A DNA stretch of 17,173 nt from Candidatus Kapaibacterium sp. (GTDB lineage Bacteria > Bacteroidota > Ignavibacteria > Kapaibacteriales > HRBIN21): contig JANWXA010000013.1 in the NCBI GenBank assembly GCA_025055465.1, positions 1 to 17,173 of the forward strand, written 5' to 3'. Positions 7,667 through 14,379 of this stretch are shown here, piece after piece. The notes under the pieces are model-generated. The model saw nothing but the letters and a program-made list of their open reading frames with translations. It did not search any database and had not been told where the DNA came from. The position numbers and the translations under genes were made by a program. Every line of letters begins with the position of its first letter. The first letter of the stretch is position 1.

Positions 7667-8453
7667 GGCTAGGCTGGGCATCCAGAGTACTTCGCAGCCC
7701 CATTTGCCATCGTTGACGCTGAATCTCAAAGAGCACAATAGCGGCTGCGGCTGCTGCATTCAACGACTGTACGTGTCCTAACAATGGGATGCGGAGGACA
7801 CTATCACACAGGGCCCGGATACTGGGACGCATGCCCCGGTGCTCGCTACCAATGACCAACACGATCGCTCGATCATAGAGCGCCTCCCAATAGAGACTCT
7901 CCCCATCGGGGGCCGTACCAAAGACCCACCATCCCGCCTCCTGCAATGTGCGGAGGGCTGTACCCAGATTCGGAACCTGCGCTACTGGCAAGTAAAGTAG
8001 ACTCCCCGCTGCTGCTTTTACTGCCGCGGGAGTCAGTGGTGCTGCACGGTGACGCGGTAGTATCAGTCCATCCGCGCCAGCAGCCTCAGCACTACGGGCA
8101 ATGGCCCCCAAATTCTGTGGATCCTCGATCCCATCTACCGCTACAAGTAGGCGCAAGGGCCCGAAAGATACCCGCTGCAAGAGTTCCAACAAACTCATCA
8201 TAGGAATCGGGGAAACCAAAGCAAGAACGCCTTGAGTATCCTTGAGCGACGTGCCGACAGCACGGGTCAGCTCGGCGAAGCGCTTCCGGTCCAGCACAGC
8301 ACAGGGCACATGGGCACGGTGTGCTAACACTCGGAGGGATTCCTCTACTCCGCTACCGTATAGCACATAGACCTTCTGCACATGCCCACCACGCTGAAGA
8401 GCATCCTGGACCGCTCGGCGTCCATAAATATATGCTTCTAAATGCTCCGACAT
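7653..8453 (-). CDS. rlmB: TrmH/SpoU-family RNA 2'-O-methyltransferase, RlmB-like
   Basis: 266 residues from ATG 8453, the normal RlmB length. SPOUT enzymes of this family transfer a methyl group from S-adenosylmethionine to ribose 2'-OH; RlmB modifies a guanosine of 23S rRNA. An N-terminal substrate-binding domain (YIYGRRAVQDAL) precedes the three SPOUT motifs: DPQNLGAIARSAEAAG (111-126, N114 and R120), VIGSEHRGM (200-208), and IPLLGHVQSLNAAAAAAIVLFE (222-243), which forms the knot. The ATG lies 28 bp after rpsP with a G-rich site upstream; a longer frame to 8609 would run into rpsP and is rejected. Assignment as RlmB rather than another TrmH paralogue (including tRNA enzymes) rests on length and N-terminus only. 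Confidence 0.9.
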   Translation of the reverse strand: MSEHLEAYIYGRRAVQDALQRGGHVQKVYVLYGSGVEESLRVLAHRAHVPCAVLDRKRFAELTRAVGTSLKDTQGVLALVSPIPMMSLLELLQRVSFGPLRLLVAVDGIEDPQNLGAIARSAEAAGADGLILPRHRAAPLTPAAVKAAAGSLLYLPVAQVPNLGTALRTLQEAGWWVFGTAPDGESLYWEALYDRAIVLVIGSEHRGMRPSIRALCDSVLRIPLLGHVQSLNAAAAAAIVLFEIQRQRWQMGLRSTLDAQPSHVSA

Positions 8454-8481
8454 GGATGGCCCCCGCAGAGCTGCCACCGTC

Positions 8482-8889
8482 TCATTCCGGCTGTGAGGCA
8501 GCGGGTGTGGAAGCAGCTTTACGCCGAGCTTCTCGCCGTTCCCGACGCCTTTTCTGGCGAACATATCGCTGGCGTACCCGCTCTTTATGTTCAGCAACCA
8601 GCCTCTCAATCTCCTCAGGTGACTTCCCTGCCTTCATCAAGCGACGATGTAACAAAATGCCCTCATAGCTTAGAAGCAATCGAACAACGTGAGTTGGACG
8701 TGCCCCAACGTTGAGCCAATAGAGCGCTCGCTCCGCATTGATAGTGATTGTGGATGGGGTTGTATTGGGGTCATAGTAACCTATACGCTCGATAAAGCCC
8801 CCATCGCGAGGCGAGCGACTATCAGCCGCAACGATGTCGTAAAAGGCATAATTCCGCCGTCCACGACGGCGCAACCGAAGTTTGACCAT
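8482..8889 (-). CDS. rpsP: 30S ribosomal protein S16 with C-terminal extension
   Basis: 135 residues. S16 is a small-subunit protein bound to 16S rRNA and needed for 30S assembly. The first 82 or so residues are canonical S16: MVKLRLRRRG followed by RRNYAFYDIVAADSRSPRDG, then FIERIGYYDP, and ALYWLNVGARPTHVVRLLLSYEGIL. The remaining 50 residues form a charged tail: a helix-like KSPEEIERLVAEHKERV, an arginine-rich block (RQKRRRERREARRK), then an Ala/Ser/Pro end. Such extended S16 proteins occur in Bacteroidota relatives. The gene lies 19 bp downstream of ffh and 28 bp upstream of rlmB. Confidence 0.97.
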   Translation of the reverse strand: MVKLRLRRRGRRNYAFYDIVAADSRSPRDGGFIERIGYYDPNTTPSTITINAERALYWLNVGARPTHVVRLLLSYEGILLHRRLMKAGKSPEEIERLVAEHKERVRQRYVRQKRRRERREARRKAASTPAASQPE

Positions 8890-8908
8890 CAGGATCTTAG
8901 CTCATTGC

Positions 8909-10240
8909 TTATTGAACAGACCTACTTTCCCTTAGGTCTAAGGGCATGCGCCCGCGCTTCCACTTCCGGAACAGCTTCTGCATCTGCTCAAGGTTTGCCA
9001 GGAGACGATTGACGTCCTGAACCGTTGTACCACTGCCACGAGCAATCCGGCGCCGACGGGAAGCGTTCAGCATTCTGGGATTTCGCCGTTCCTCTGGGGT
9101 CATAGAAAGGATGATTGCTTCCGCCCGTGCAAGGCTTTTGGGATTTAGTTGCGCGGACTTGAGCCACTGAGCCGAACCAGGCAATAGGCACAACAGCTCC
9201 GATAGAGGGCCCATCTGACGGAGAGAGCGAAGCTGTCGCAGCAGAATCTCGAAATCGAGCTCGTCGGGGTCTTGGGGGATGGCTGCCATCTCTGGGCAAT
9301 TCGCCGCCACAAGCTGCTGCTGGAGACGCTCCACCAGAGTCGCCACGTCGCCCATATCCAAAATCCGGGAAGCGATCCGCTCGGGATGGAAAGGCTCCAA
9401 CGCATCGGGACGCTCTCCCGTGCCGAAAAACTTGATAGGAACATCTGTTGCTGAACGCAATGAGAGTGCTGCCCCACCTCGAGCATCCCCATCCAATTTA
9501 GTCAGCACAATGCCTGTGAGTCCTATAGCTTCATGAAAAGCTCGCGCTGTAGGCAGCACATCCTGTCCACCCATGGCATCACACACGAAGAGCACCTCTT
9601 CGGGGTGTATCTGTTCCCGCAGACGCTTCAACTCCTGCATGAGAGAGCAGTCCACTGCAAGGCGTCCCGCTGTATCGAAGATCACCACATCGCGCGCCGA
9701 AAGCCGGGCATAATGAATCGCCGCTGCCGCAACCTGCTCAGGCTCCGCCGCTCCCTCATAGTAGAAGGTGGGAACGGAGATTTCCGATGCCAAGCTCTCC
9801 AACTGCCTCAGCGCAGCCGGACGGCGTAGATCACACGTGGTCAAAAGCGGGTGGCGCCCTTGCCGCCGGAGATAGAAAGCCAACTTCGCCGCGGTTGTGG
9901 TCTTGCCCGAGCCCTGCAGTCCCACCAAGAGGATAGAGGTGGGCGGCTTTCGAGCAGTCCGAAGCGGCACCCATTGCTTGCCCAGCAATGACACCAGCTC
10001 CTCATACACGAGCTTTAGGATAAACTGGTCGGGCATGACCATCGGGGGGAGCTGAACTTCCTGGGCACGAAGCCGTACACGCTCGACAAATTCACGCACA
10101 ACTTGGACATGAACATCAGCCTCCAAGAGGCTGCGTCGCAACTCTTGCAGAGGCTCCTCCAACTCTGCTGCACGGAGCGCGCGCACCCCTCTCAAACGCC
10201 GAAAAACTGCCTGCAACCCCTCTGTAAGCTGCTCAAACAT
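8909..10240 (-). CDS. ffh: Signal recognition particle GTPase (Ffh/SRP54)
   Basis: 443 residues, full family length. Ffh binds signal sequences of nascent membrane proteins with 4.5S RNA and hands ribosomes to FtsY. The N domain is at 1-95. The GTPase G domain has GLQGSGKTTTAAKL (107-120), DTAGR (189-193), TKLDGDARGG (247-256) and FFGTGE (271-276). The M domain runs from about 300 to the end, with RRRRIARGSG followed by TTVQDVNRLL and EQMQKLFRKWK, which bind SRP RNA. The C-terminal tail is short and has few methionines. It is the first gene of a five-gene minus-strand run and has its own promoter-like sequence just upstream. The SRP RNA gene is not in the window. Confidence 0.97.
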   Translation of the reverse strand: MFEQLTEGLQAVFRRLRGVRALRAAELEEPLQELRRSLLEADVHVQVVREFVERVRLRAQEVQLPPMVMPDQFILKLVYEELVSLLGKQWVPLRTARKPPTSILLVGLQGSGKTTTAAKLAFYLRRQGRHPLLTTCDLRRPAALRQLESLASEISVPTFYYEGAAEPEQVAAAAIHYARLSARDVVIFDTAGRLAVDCSLMQELKRLREQIHPEEVLFVCDAMGGQDVLPTARAFHEAIGLTGIVLTKLDGDARGGAALSLRSATDVPIKFFGTGERPDALEPFHPERIASRILDMGDVATLVERLQQQLVAANCPEMAAIPQDPDELDFEILLRQLRSLRQMGPLSELLCLLPGSAQWLKSAQLNPKSLARAEAIILSMTPEERRNPRMLNASRRRRIARGSGTTVQDVNRLLANLEQMQKLFRKWKRGRMPLDLRESRSVQ

Positions 10241-10263
10241 ACTGCCCGTATCAGCCAGCCATA

Positions 10264-10293
10264 CAAAACTACAGCAGTCACCCCACCCCGTCA
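10264..10293 (-). promoter_or_regulatory. Candidate ffh promoter
   Basis: On the minus strand CTGACG (complement of 10288-10293) and TAGTTT (10266-10271) are spaced by 17 bases. The downstream element reads TAGTTTTG, a full match to the TAnnTTTG element described for Bacteroidota. Transcription would begin about 15-18 bases before ATG 10240, giving a short leader. Not experimentally supported. Confidence 0.45.
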
Positions 10294-10309
10294 GCCGAGT
10301 GGGCTCCTC

Positions 10310-10340
10310 TTGACAAACTCAGCAAAAGTTTGTAATTTTG
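10310..10340 (+). promoter_or_regulatory. Strong candidate promoter for the amidohydrolase leader/operon
   Basis: Perfect TTGACA (10310-10315), a 17-base spacer and TAATTT (10333-10338). The second box continues to TAATTTTG, an exact TAnnTTTG match. Predicted transcription start near 10346, leaving a leader of about 165 bases before ATG 10511. Confidence 0.6.
10313..10333. promoter_or_regulatory. Inverted repeat filling the promoter spacer (possible operator)
   Basis: ACAAACT (10313-10319) and AGTTTGT (10327-10333) form a perfect 7-bp inverted repeat with a 7-base centre. It runs from inside the TTGACA box to the first base of the second box. Such placement is typical of repressor operators, but no regulator gene lies next to it. 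Confidence 0.4.
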
Positions 10341-10352
10341 TGGTGCCTCCTA

Positions 10353-10451
10353 ATGGCCTCCTTTGTGGTGGTGAAAGGTGGGAAGGGGAGTGCCCCTCAG
10401 CAGCCAACTGCTGAGGGGTATCTCACTTTAAAAGGCAAGGGTGCGCACTGA
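10353..10451 (+). CDS. Possible 32-codon leader/small ORF
   Basis: ATG 10353 to TGA 10449-10451 encodes a 32-residue peptide that starts MASFVVVKGGKGSAPQQPTA and ends TLKGKGAH. The ATG sits about 7 bases after the predicted transcription start, so the message would be nearly leaderless; no Shine-Dalgarno site precedes it. The peptide is basic and glycine-rich, and I recognise no family. It spans the hairpin at 10391-10420, so its translation could change folding of the leader ahead of the amidohydrolase gene 59 bases downstream. It could equally be a chance ORF in an untranslated leader. Confidence 0.25.
   Translation: MASFVVVKGGKGSAPQQPTAEGYLTLKGKGAH
10391..10420 (+). promoter_or_regulatory. 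Stable leader hairpin
   Basis: CCCCTCAGCAG (10393-10403) and CTGCTGAGGGG (10408-10418) pair perfectly around the loop CCAA. A G-U and a U-A pair (10391-10392 with 10419-10420) extend the stem to 13. No T-run follows on either strand, so it is not a standard intrinsic terminator. It may be a regulatory leader element, a 5' stabiliser or part of a small RNA. Confidence 0.5.
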
Positions 10452-10510
10452 AAAACTTCATCCATGCGTCAACAGGCGTCTGAAGGAGTCCCACAAACAC
10501 ACGTGCCCTC

Positions 10511-11788
10511 ATGCTGTGGTGCATCTGCCTATTGATCGGCACAATCGCCTCCACTAGTGCGCAAATACCTGGCCCTCCACAGCAGAGCCCAGTAGCCCTG
10601 ATGAATGCAACACTGTATACCGTGAGCAATGGGATAATCGAGGGCGGAACATTGGTGTTCGAAAATGGGCGAATTACAGCGGTGGGGAAGGACGTGCCAA
10701 TACCACCTAACGCTCTGCAAATAGACTGCACAGGAAAGCGAATATACCCAGCCTTCATTACCACCTTTGCTCAGCTCGGGTTAGTGGAAATCGATGCCGT
10801 TCGGGCAACGCGCGATGTCGCCGAAGTGGGGGACTTCAATCCAAACGTTGTTGCAGCTACGGCATACAACGCCGAAAGCGAAATCATCCCAACTGTGCGC
10901 TCCAACGGGATACTCGTTGCTCATGTCGTCCCTTTAGGAGGGCTCGTGACTGGACGCAGCTCAGTAATGTACCTGGATGGCTGGAATAATGAAGAAGCAA
11001 CTCTTCGGAAGGTTGCTGGTGTTGTTGTTGCTTTTCCCTCGCTGAGCCCACGCCAGCAACGGTGGGAACGTCGTCCAGCAGAGGAACGCCGAAGGGAGCA
11101 GGAGGAGCGTTTACGCAAATTGTACGACTTCTTTGAACAAGCACGCAGCTACGCAAGAACTGCTGCTACAGGCTCCATTCGCTTACGCGACCTCCGTTTC
11201 GAGGCTATGCGGGCGGTCTTTCAGGACTCCCTTCCCGTCTTTATACTGGCAGACGAATACCAGCAGCTACGGGAGGCGGTACGGTTTGCGCGCCACTTCG
11301 GGATCCGCGTCATTTTAGTTGGCGCAGCTGATGCGTGGCGCCTCCTCGAGGAGATTCGGGCCGCCGACATCCCGGTTATCCTTCGACGTATCCACCGACT
11401 TCCCCGGCGGGACGACGAGCCTTACGACATTGCCTATCGTCTCCCCGCCCTTTTAGAACAAGCAGGTATCCGCTTTGCTATAGCCGAGGAACACAGCTGG
11501 CCACAGCGCAATCTCCCTCACAACCTTGGAACCGCTATTGCCTTTGGCCTCTCGCCCGAAACAGCCCTCCGCACCGTAACGCTGTGGGCTGCAGAAATCT
11601 TAGGCCTCGCTGACCGCCTCGGTTCACTCGACGCCGGCAAAGAAGCAACCCTTATCGTCTGCTCAGGGGACCCCTTTGATGTACGCACTAACCGCGTAGA
11701 ATTTGCCTTTATCCGAGGACGTTCAGTGGATCTAACCAGTCGCCATACGCGATTGGCAGAGAAGTATCGCCAGCGCTACCGGCGATGA
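10511..11788 (+). CDS. Exported amidohydrolase-superfamily protein with degenerate metal site
   Basis: 425 residues. The first 18 (hydrophobic, ending STSAQ) look like a signal peptide, though without the usual basic residues. The rest follows the imidazolonepropionase-like amidohydrolase plan: a beta-sandwich start (NATLYTVSNGIIEGGTLVFENGRI), the strand after GKRIYP, a barrel, and the C-terminal signature LGLADRLGSLDAGKEATLIV followed by GDPFDV. The metal-binding HxH expected after the GKxxxP motif is replaced: residues 80-91 read PAFITTFAQLGL, with F86 and Q88 where histidines are normal. The later aspartate-bearing motif is also unclear (EEHSWPQRNLPHN). It may be a non-catalytic relative or may bind metal otherwise. 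Its TGA overlaps the ATG of the next hydrolase. Confidence 0.8.
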   Translation: MLWCICLLIGTIASTSAQIPGPPQQSPVALMNATLYTVSNGIIEGGTLVFENGRITAVGKDVPIPPNALQIDCTGKRIYPAFITTFAQLGLVEIDAVRATRDVAEVGDFNPNVVAATAYNAESEIIPTVRSNGILVAHVVPLGGLVTGRSSVMYLDGWNNEEATLRKVAGVVVAFPSLSPRQQRWERRPAEERRREQEERLRKLYDFFEQARSYARTAATGSIRLRDLRFEAMRAVFQDSLPVFILADEYQQLREAVRFARHFGIRVILVGAADAWRLLEEIRAADIPVILRRIHRLPRRDDEPYDIAYRLPALLEQAGIRFAIAEEHSWPQRNLPHNLGTAIAFGLSPETALRTVTLWAAEILGLADRLGSLDAGKEATLIVCSGDPFDVRTNRVEFAFIRGRSVDLTSRHTRLAEKYRQRYRR

Positions 11789-12678
11789 GGACAGAGGATG
11801 GAAGGCTCGTGGAACAGGTACCTGTGGAGATCCCATCCTCTGTGCGCACCCTTCTCTGCCGGCAGCTTCCGGCACCAGAGTCGGAGCGTTTTCACCATAT
11901 CCAGCTTCTGAACATTGCATATGAAAGCCAGGGACTTCGCATCCGGGGCTATATGGCACTTCCCCCAGATGTCGAACTACCTGCTCCTGCACTTATTTTC
12001 AACCGCGGGGGCAGTGGAGAACGTTCCGCTCTGACGCCGACAACAGCAGCCGCAACCATCGGAGTCCTTGCCGCCTGGGGCTATGTAGCCATCGCCAGCC
12101 AGTACCGCGGTGCGGGAGGTAGCGAGGGGACAGAAGAATGGGGAGGTGCCGACGTGGAGGACGCTCTGGCGCTTATTCCTCTGCTGGATCGTTTCGCCTT
12201 TGTAGATACTGACCGCCTTGGTATCGTTGGCGGCAGTCGCGGCGGCATGATGGTGTTACAGATGCTGCGCCGTACCACGCGCTTCCGAGCCGCTGTAACT
12301 ATTGGAGCTCCAACGATGCTCCATACACTACCCCCCACCGATCCGCTCTACCGTACCATGCTACGCTGTCTGCCCCCCGGAGCCTCCCCAACGGCAGCCG
12401 CAGTCGAGCGTTCAGCCGTCCTCTGGACAGAGGAGCTTTGCAAGACTACCCCACTTCTTGTGCTGCACGGAACCGAGGACAAGAAAGTACCACCTGAGCA
12501 TGCACTGTACTTGGGTCTATCTCTGCAGCGCGCACGACATCCGTACAAGCTCATTCTGTACGACAACGCCGACCACATTCTGGCAGGGCGCTGGATAGAA
12601 AGCAACGCTGACATACGGTGGTGGCTGGACCATTATGTACGCCATCGTGCACCGCTCCCAAAAGCTCAGACTACATGA
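11785..12678 (+). CDS. Alpha/beta hydrolase (prolyl oligopeptidase / dienelactone hydrolase-like)
   Basis: 297 residues from an ATG overlapping the upstream TGA. It has the serine hydrolase fold. The oxyanion region is PALIFNRGGSGER at 68-80. The nucleophile elbow GGSRGG places S151, followed by MMVLQML. D232 lies in LVLHGTEDKKVPPEHA and H264 in YDNADHIL, completing a plausible catalytic triad. The strand/loop YVAIASQYRGAGGSEG is typical of S9-type peptidases and acyl hydrolases. There is no signal peptide, so it is probably cytoplasmic even though its partner gene product appears exported. Coupling to the amidohydrolase-like gene suggests a shared amide or ester substrate, but this is not established. 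Confidence 0.88.
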   Translation: MRTEDGRLVEQVPVEIPSSVRTLLCRQLPAPESERFHHIQLLNIAYESQGLRIRGYMALPPDVELPAPALIFNRGGSGERSALTPTTAAATIGVLAAWGYVAIASQYRGAGGSEGTEEWGGADVEDALALIPLLDRFAFVDTDRLGIVGGSRGGMMVLQMLRRTTRFRAAVTIGAPTMLHTLPPTDPLYRTMLRCLPPGASPTAAAVERSAVLWTEELCKTTPLLVLHGTEDKKVPPEHALYLGLSLQRARHPYKLILYDNADHILAGRWIESNADIRWWLDHYVRHRAPLPKAQTT

Positions 12679-12693
12679 GGGTCACGTACCTGC

Positions 12694-13728
12694 TCAACTT
12701 CTCCGGCACCATTCCTGTAGGAGCGTGATTGAGTGCAAAACATGTCGTGGCTCTATTGCTCTCATGCAGCGAAAGTGCCCCTGTGGGCAGTGCCTGCGTC
12801 CAATGTGCGTACACGGTCGACATGGTATCGGGTATTGCACGATAGCGGATGGTACCCCAACCGGCACAAACCCCAGCTCTGGCACGGTCGAACCGAAAAG
12901 CACCACTACCGGGATTCGGCGCGCCGCCGCCAAGTGAAGGATGCCGCTATCGTTGCCTACAACAAGGTCCACCGTGTCCAGTCGCCGGGCAAGGTCCAGA
13001 AGGGAGGGGGTAACGACAAGCTCAGCCTCGGGGAGCGCCGCAGCGACGGAGCGCGCGCTTTCCGCATCATCAGGAGCTCCAATCACGACAAGCTCGCAAC
13101 CCCACTGGTGCAGCTGGTATCCCAGAGCGATAAAGTGTTCAGACAGCCATCGTTTTGTCGCATGGCGCGCTCCAGGAACAAGTGCAATGCGGCGAAAACC
13201 CTGGGGCCACGGGCGCATTGCCGGCGGGTAGACAGCCGCTGTGCGTTCCTCTGGAAGCCAGAATTCCAATCCATCGCCGTCGCCTTCCACATTGAGCTCA
13301 GCAACCGCCTTGCGATAGCGTTCTGGAATCGAGGACAAGCTCCACCAGCCCCAACGTTTCGCCCACACTAACAGGAGCTTTCGCCAGCGTTCCTTGGGGG
13401 CCCGAAAAAGCTGAGCCCGTTTTCCCCAGCGCAGATACCATGTTCGTACGTTCCGGTGTAAATCCACAATCCAAAGCTCTTGGTCCGGGGCCACAAGTCC
13501 TCGACGAAGAGCCTGCCGTTCTGTCCGCGCCTGCCAAAACGGACCTTCTGTCTCGTACAATACCACGGCTGTCAGCCGCGGATTATAAGCCAATAAGTCA
13601 CCGTACTGCCGCCGCACAACTGCCATCAGCTCCGCTTCAGGAAAGTGATGGCGGAGCTGCCGGATAAGCGGTGTTGCTAACAGCACATCACCTAACGAGC
13701 TCAGTCGCAGTACGGCAATCCGTAGCAT
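12694..13728 (-). CDS. Glycosyltransferase family 9 (heptosyltransferase-like)
   Basis: 344 residues. GT9 enzymes transfer ADP-heptose or related sugars to the LPS inner core on the cytoplasmic face of the inner membrane. N-terminal motif: LRIAVLRLSSLGDVLLATPLIRQL (2-25). The second Rossmann domain has LVPGARHATKRW (183-194), the donor-site motif GNDSG (258-262) and VVLFGST. The Cys cluster C303-x2-C306, C314, C321 (CRPC followed by CPQGHFRCM) matches the tail of WaaF/WaaC-like proteins. The sugar donor cannot be read from sequence by eye, so no symbol is given. Its ATG directly abuts the dtd stop codon. It converges on the upstream hydrolase gene with 15 bp between stops. Confidence 0.92.
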   Translation of the reverse strand: MLRIAVLRLSSLGDVLLATPLIRQLRHHFPEAELMAVVRRQYGDLLAYNPRLTAVVLYETEGPFWQARTERQALRRGLVAPDQELWIVDLHRNVRTWYLRWGKRAQLFRAPKERWRKLLLVWAKRWGWWSLSSIPERYRKAVAELNVEGDGDGLEFWLPEERTAAVYPPAMRPWPQGFRRIALVPGARHATKRWLSEHFIALGYQLHQWGCELVVIGAPDDAESARSVAAALPEAELVVTPSLLDLARRLDTVDLVVGNDSGILHLAAARRIPVVVLFGSTVPELGFVPVGVPSAIVQYPIPCRPCTHIGRRHCPQGHFRCMRAIEPRHVLHSITLLQEWCRRS

Positions 13729-14178
13729 CTACTCGGTAGCTTCCCGCTCGATCCAGAGAGTCACCGGACCATCATTGAGCAGCTCGACCTCCATCATGGC
13801 ACCGAAGATACCCGAGGCAACAGGTAAAGGATGCTCACGACAAATGCGGAGAAACTCCTCGTACAGCCACTGGGCCCGCTCTGGTGGGGCAGCACCCGTG
13901 AAGCTGGGACGGAAACCGCGACGGACATCACCATACAGCGTAAACTGTGAGACAATGAGAAGCCCACCCTGGATATCCTGCACTGAGCGGTTCATCCGCC
14001 CAGCTTCATCAGGAAAGACCCGCAAATGAACGAGCTTGTGCGCCATCCAACGTAGAAGCTCCGGGGTATCTGTCGGAGCGAATCCGACCAGGACCAAGAG
14101 TCCTGTGCCAACCTCCCCTACCACAACTCCGTCGACCCGGACACGAGCATACCGCACTCGCTGAACCAAAGCACGCAT
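13729..14178 (-). CDS. dtd: D-aminoacyl-tRNA deacylase
   Basis: 149 residues, the normal DTD length. It hydrolyses D-aminoacyl-tRNA and Gly-tRNA(Ala), protecting translation from wrong charging; it is a cytosolic dimer. The family hallmarks are complete: MRALVQRVRYARV at the N-terminus, the SQFTLYGD motif at 77-84, RRGFRPSFTGAA (86-97), and the C-terminal NDGPVTLWIE (135-144) carrying the Gly-cisPro motif (G137-P138) that rejects L-amino acids. It is followed directly by the GT9 gene with no gap and preceded by a small membrane protein gene 6 bp away. Confidence 0.97.
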   Translation of the reverse strand: MRALVQRVRYARVRVDGVVVGEVGTGLLVLVGFAPTDTPELLRWMAHKLVHLRVFPDEAGRMNRSVQDIQGGLLIVSQFTLYGDVRRGFRPSFTGAAPPERAQWLYEEFLRICREHPLPVASGIFGAMMEVELLNDGPVTLWIEREATE

Positions 14179-14184
14179 GGCTTA

Positions 14185-14379
14185 CTACGGAGCAAAGAAA
14201 TGCCTATCCCTCGGGAGGGTTCGCCGGCAACAGCTCAATAGATAGGCCACCAAAGGCGGGGCAAAGATCACCACCAGAAACACTATGCCGGTCAACCAAT
14301 ACACTACCGCTGCCAGCGCAAGGCCGGCCAGCAGCAGGAGTAGTGATACGGTCCACACCTGTTGCTCATCCCTACGCAT
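14185..14379 (-). CDS. Small two-helix membrane protein, unknown function
   Basis: 64 residues from ATG 14379, unrecognised. The N-terminus MRRDEQQ is charged. Two hydrophobic segments follow: about 8-27 (VWTVSLLLLLAGLALAAVVY) and about 31-49 (IVFLVVIFAPPLVAYLLSC). A short basic tail contains a Cys-Cys pair and RRTLPRDRH. The frame is open to 14451, but ATG 14379 overlaps the rsmF stop (ATGCGTAG), a geometry typical of coupled genes, and the added part would lie inside rsmF. Hydrophobic composition and tight spacing to rsmF (8-bp overlap) and dtd (6-bp gap) argue that it is a real gene rather than chance. Confidence 0.65.
   Translation of the reverse strand: MRRDEQQVWTVSLLLLLAGLALAAVVYWLTGIVFLVVIFAPPLVAYLLSCCRRTLPRDRHFFAP

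Noticed and set aside
7682..7759. N-terminal extension of the M61 peptidase
   Set aside because: It lies entirely inside the conserved end of rlmB, and the family N-terminus begins after ATG 7666; chance open frame.
8454..8609. 52-residue extension of rlmB
   Set aside because: It would overlap rpsP out of frame; ATG 8453 gives the normal length.
10420..10490. Cobalamin-riboswitch-like fragment (TTTAAAAGG followed by GGGTG)
   Set aside because: The conserved B12 box and core pairing cannot be found; the resemblance is limited to a few A/G-rich bases.
10241..10510. SRP (4.5S) RNA gene next to ffh
   Set aside because: The conserved GNRA-tetraloop and asymmetric-loop core of SRP RNA is absent; the hairpin here has a CCAA loop.
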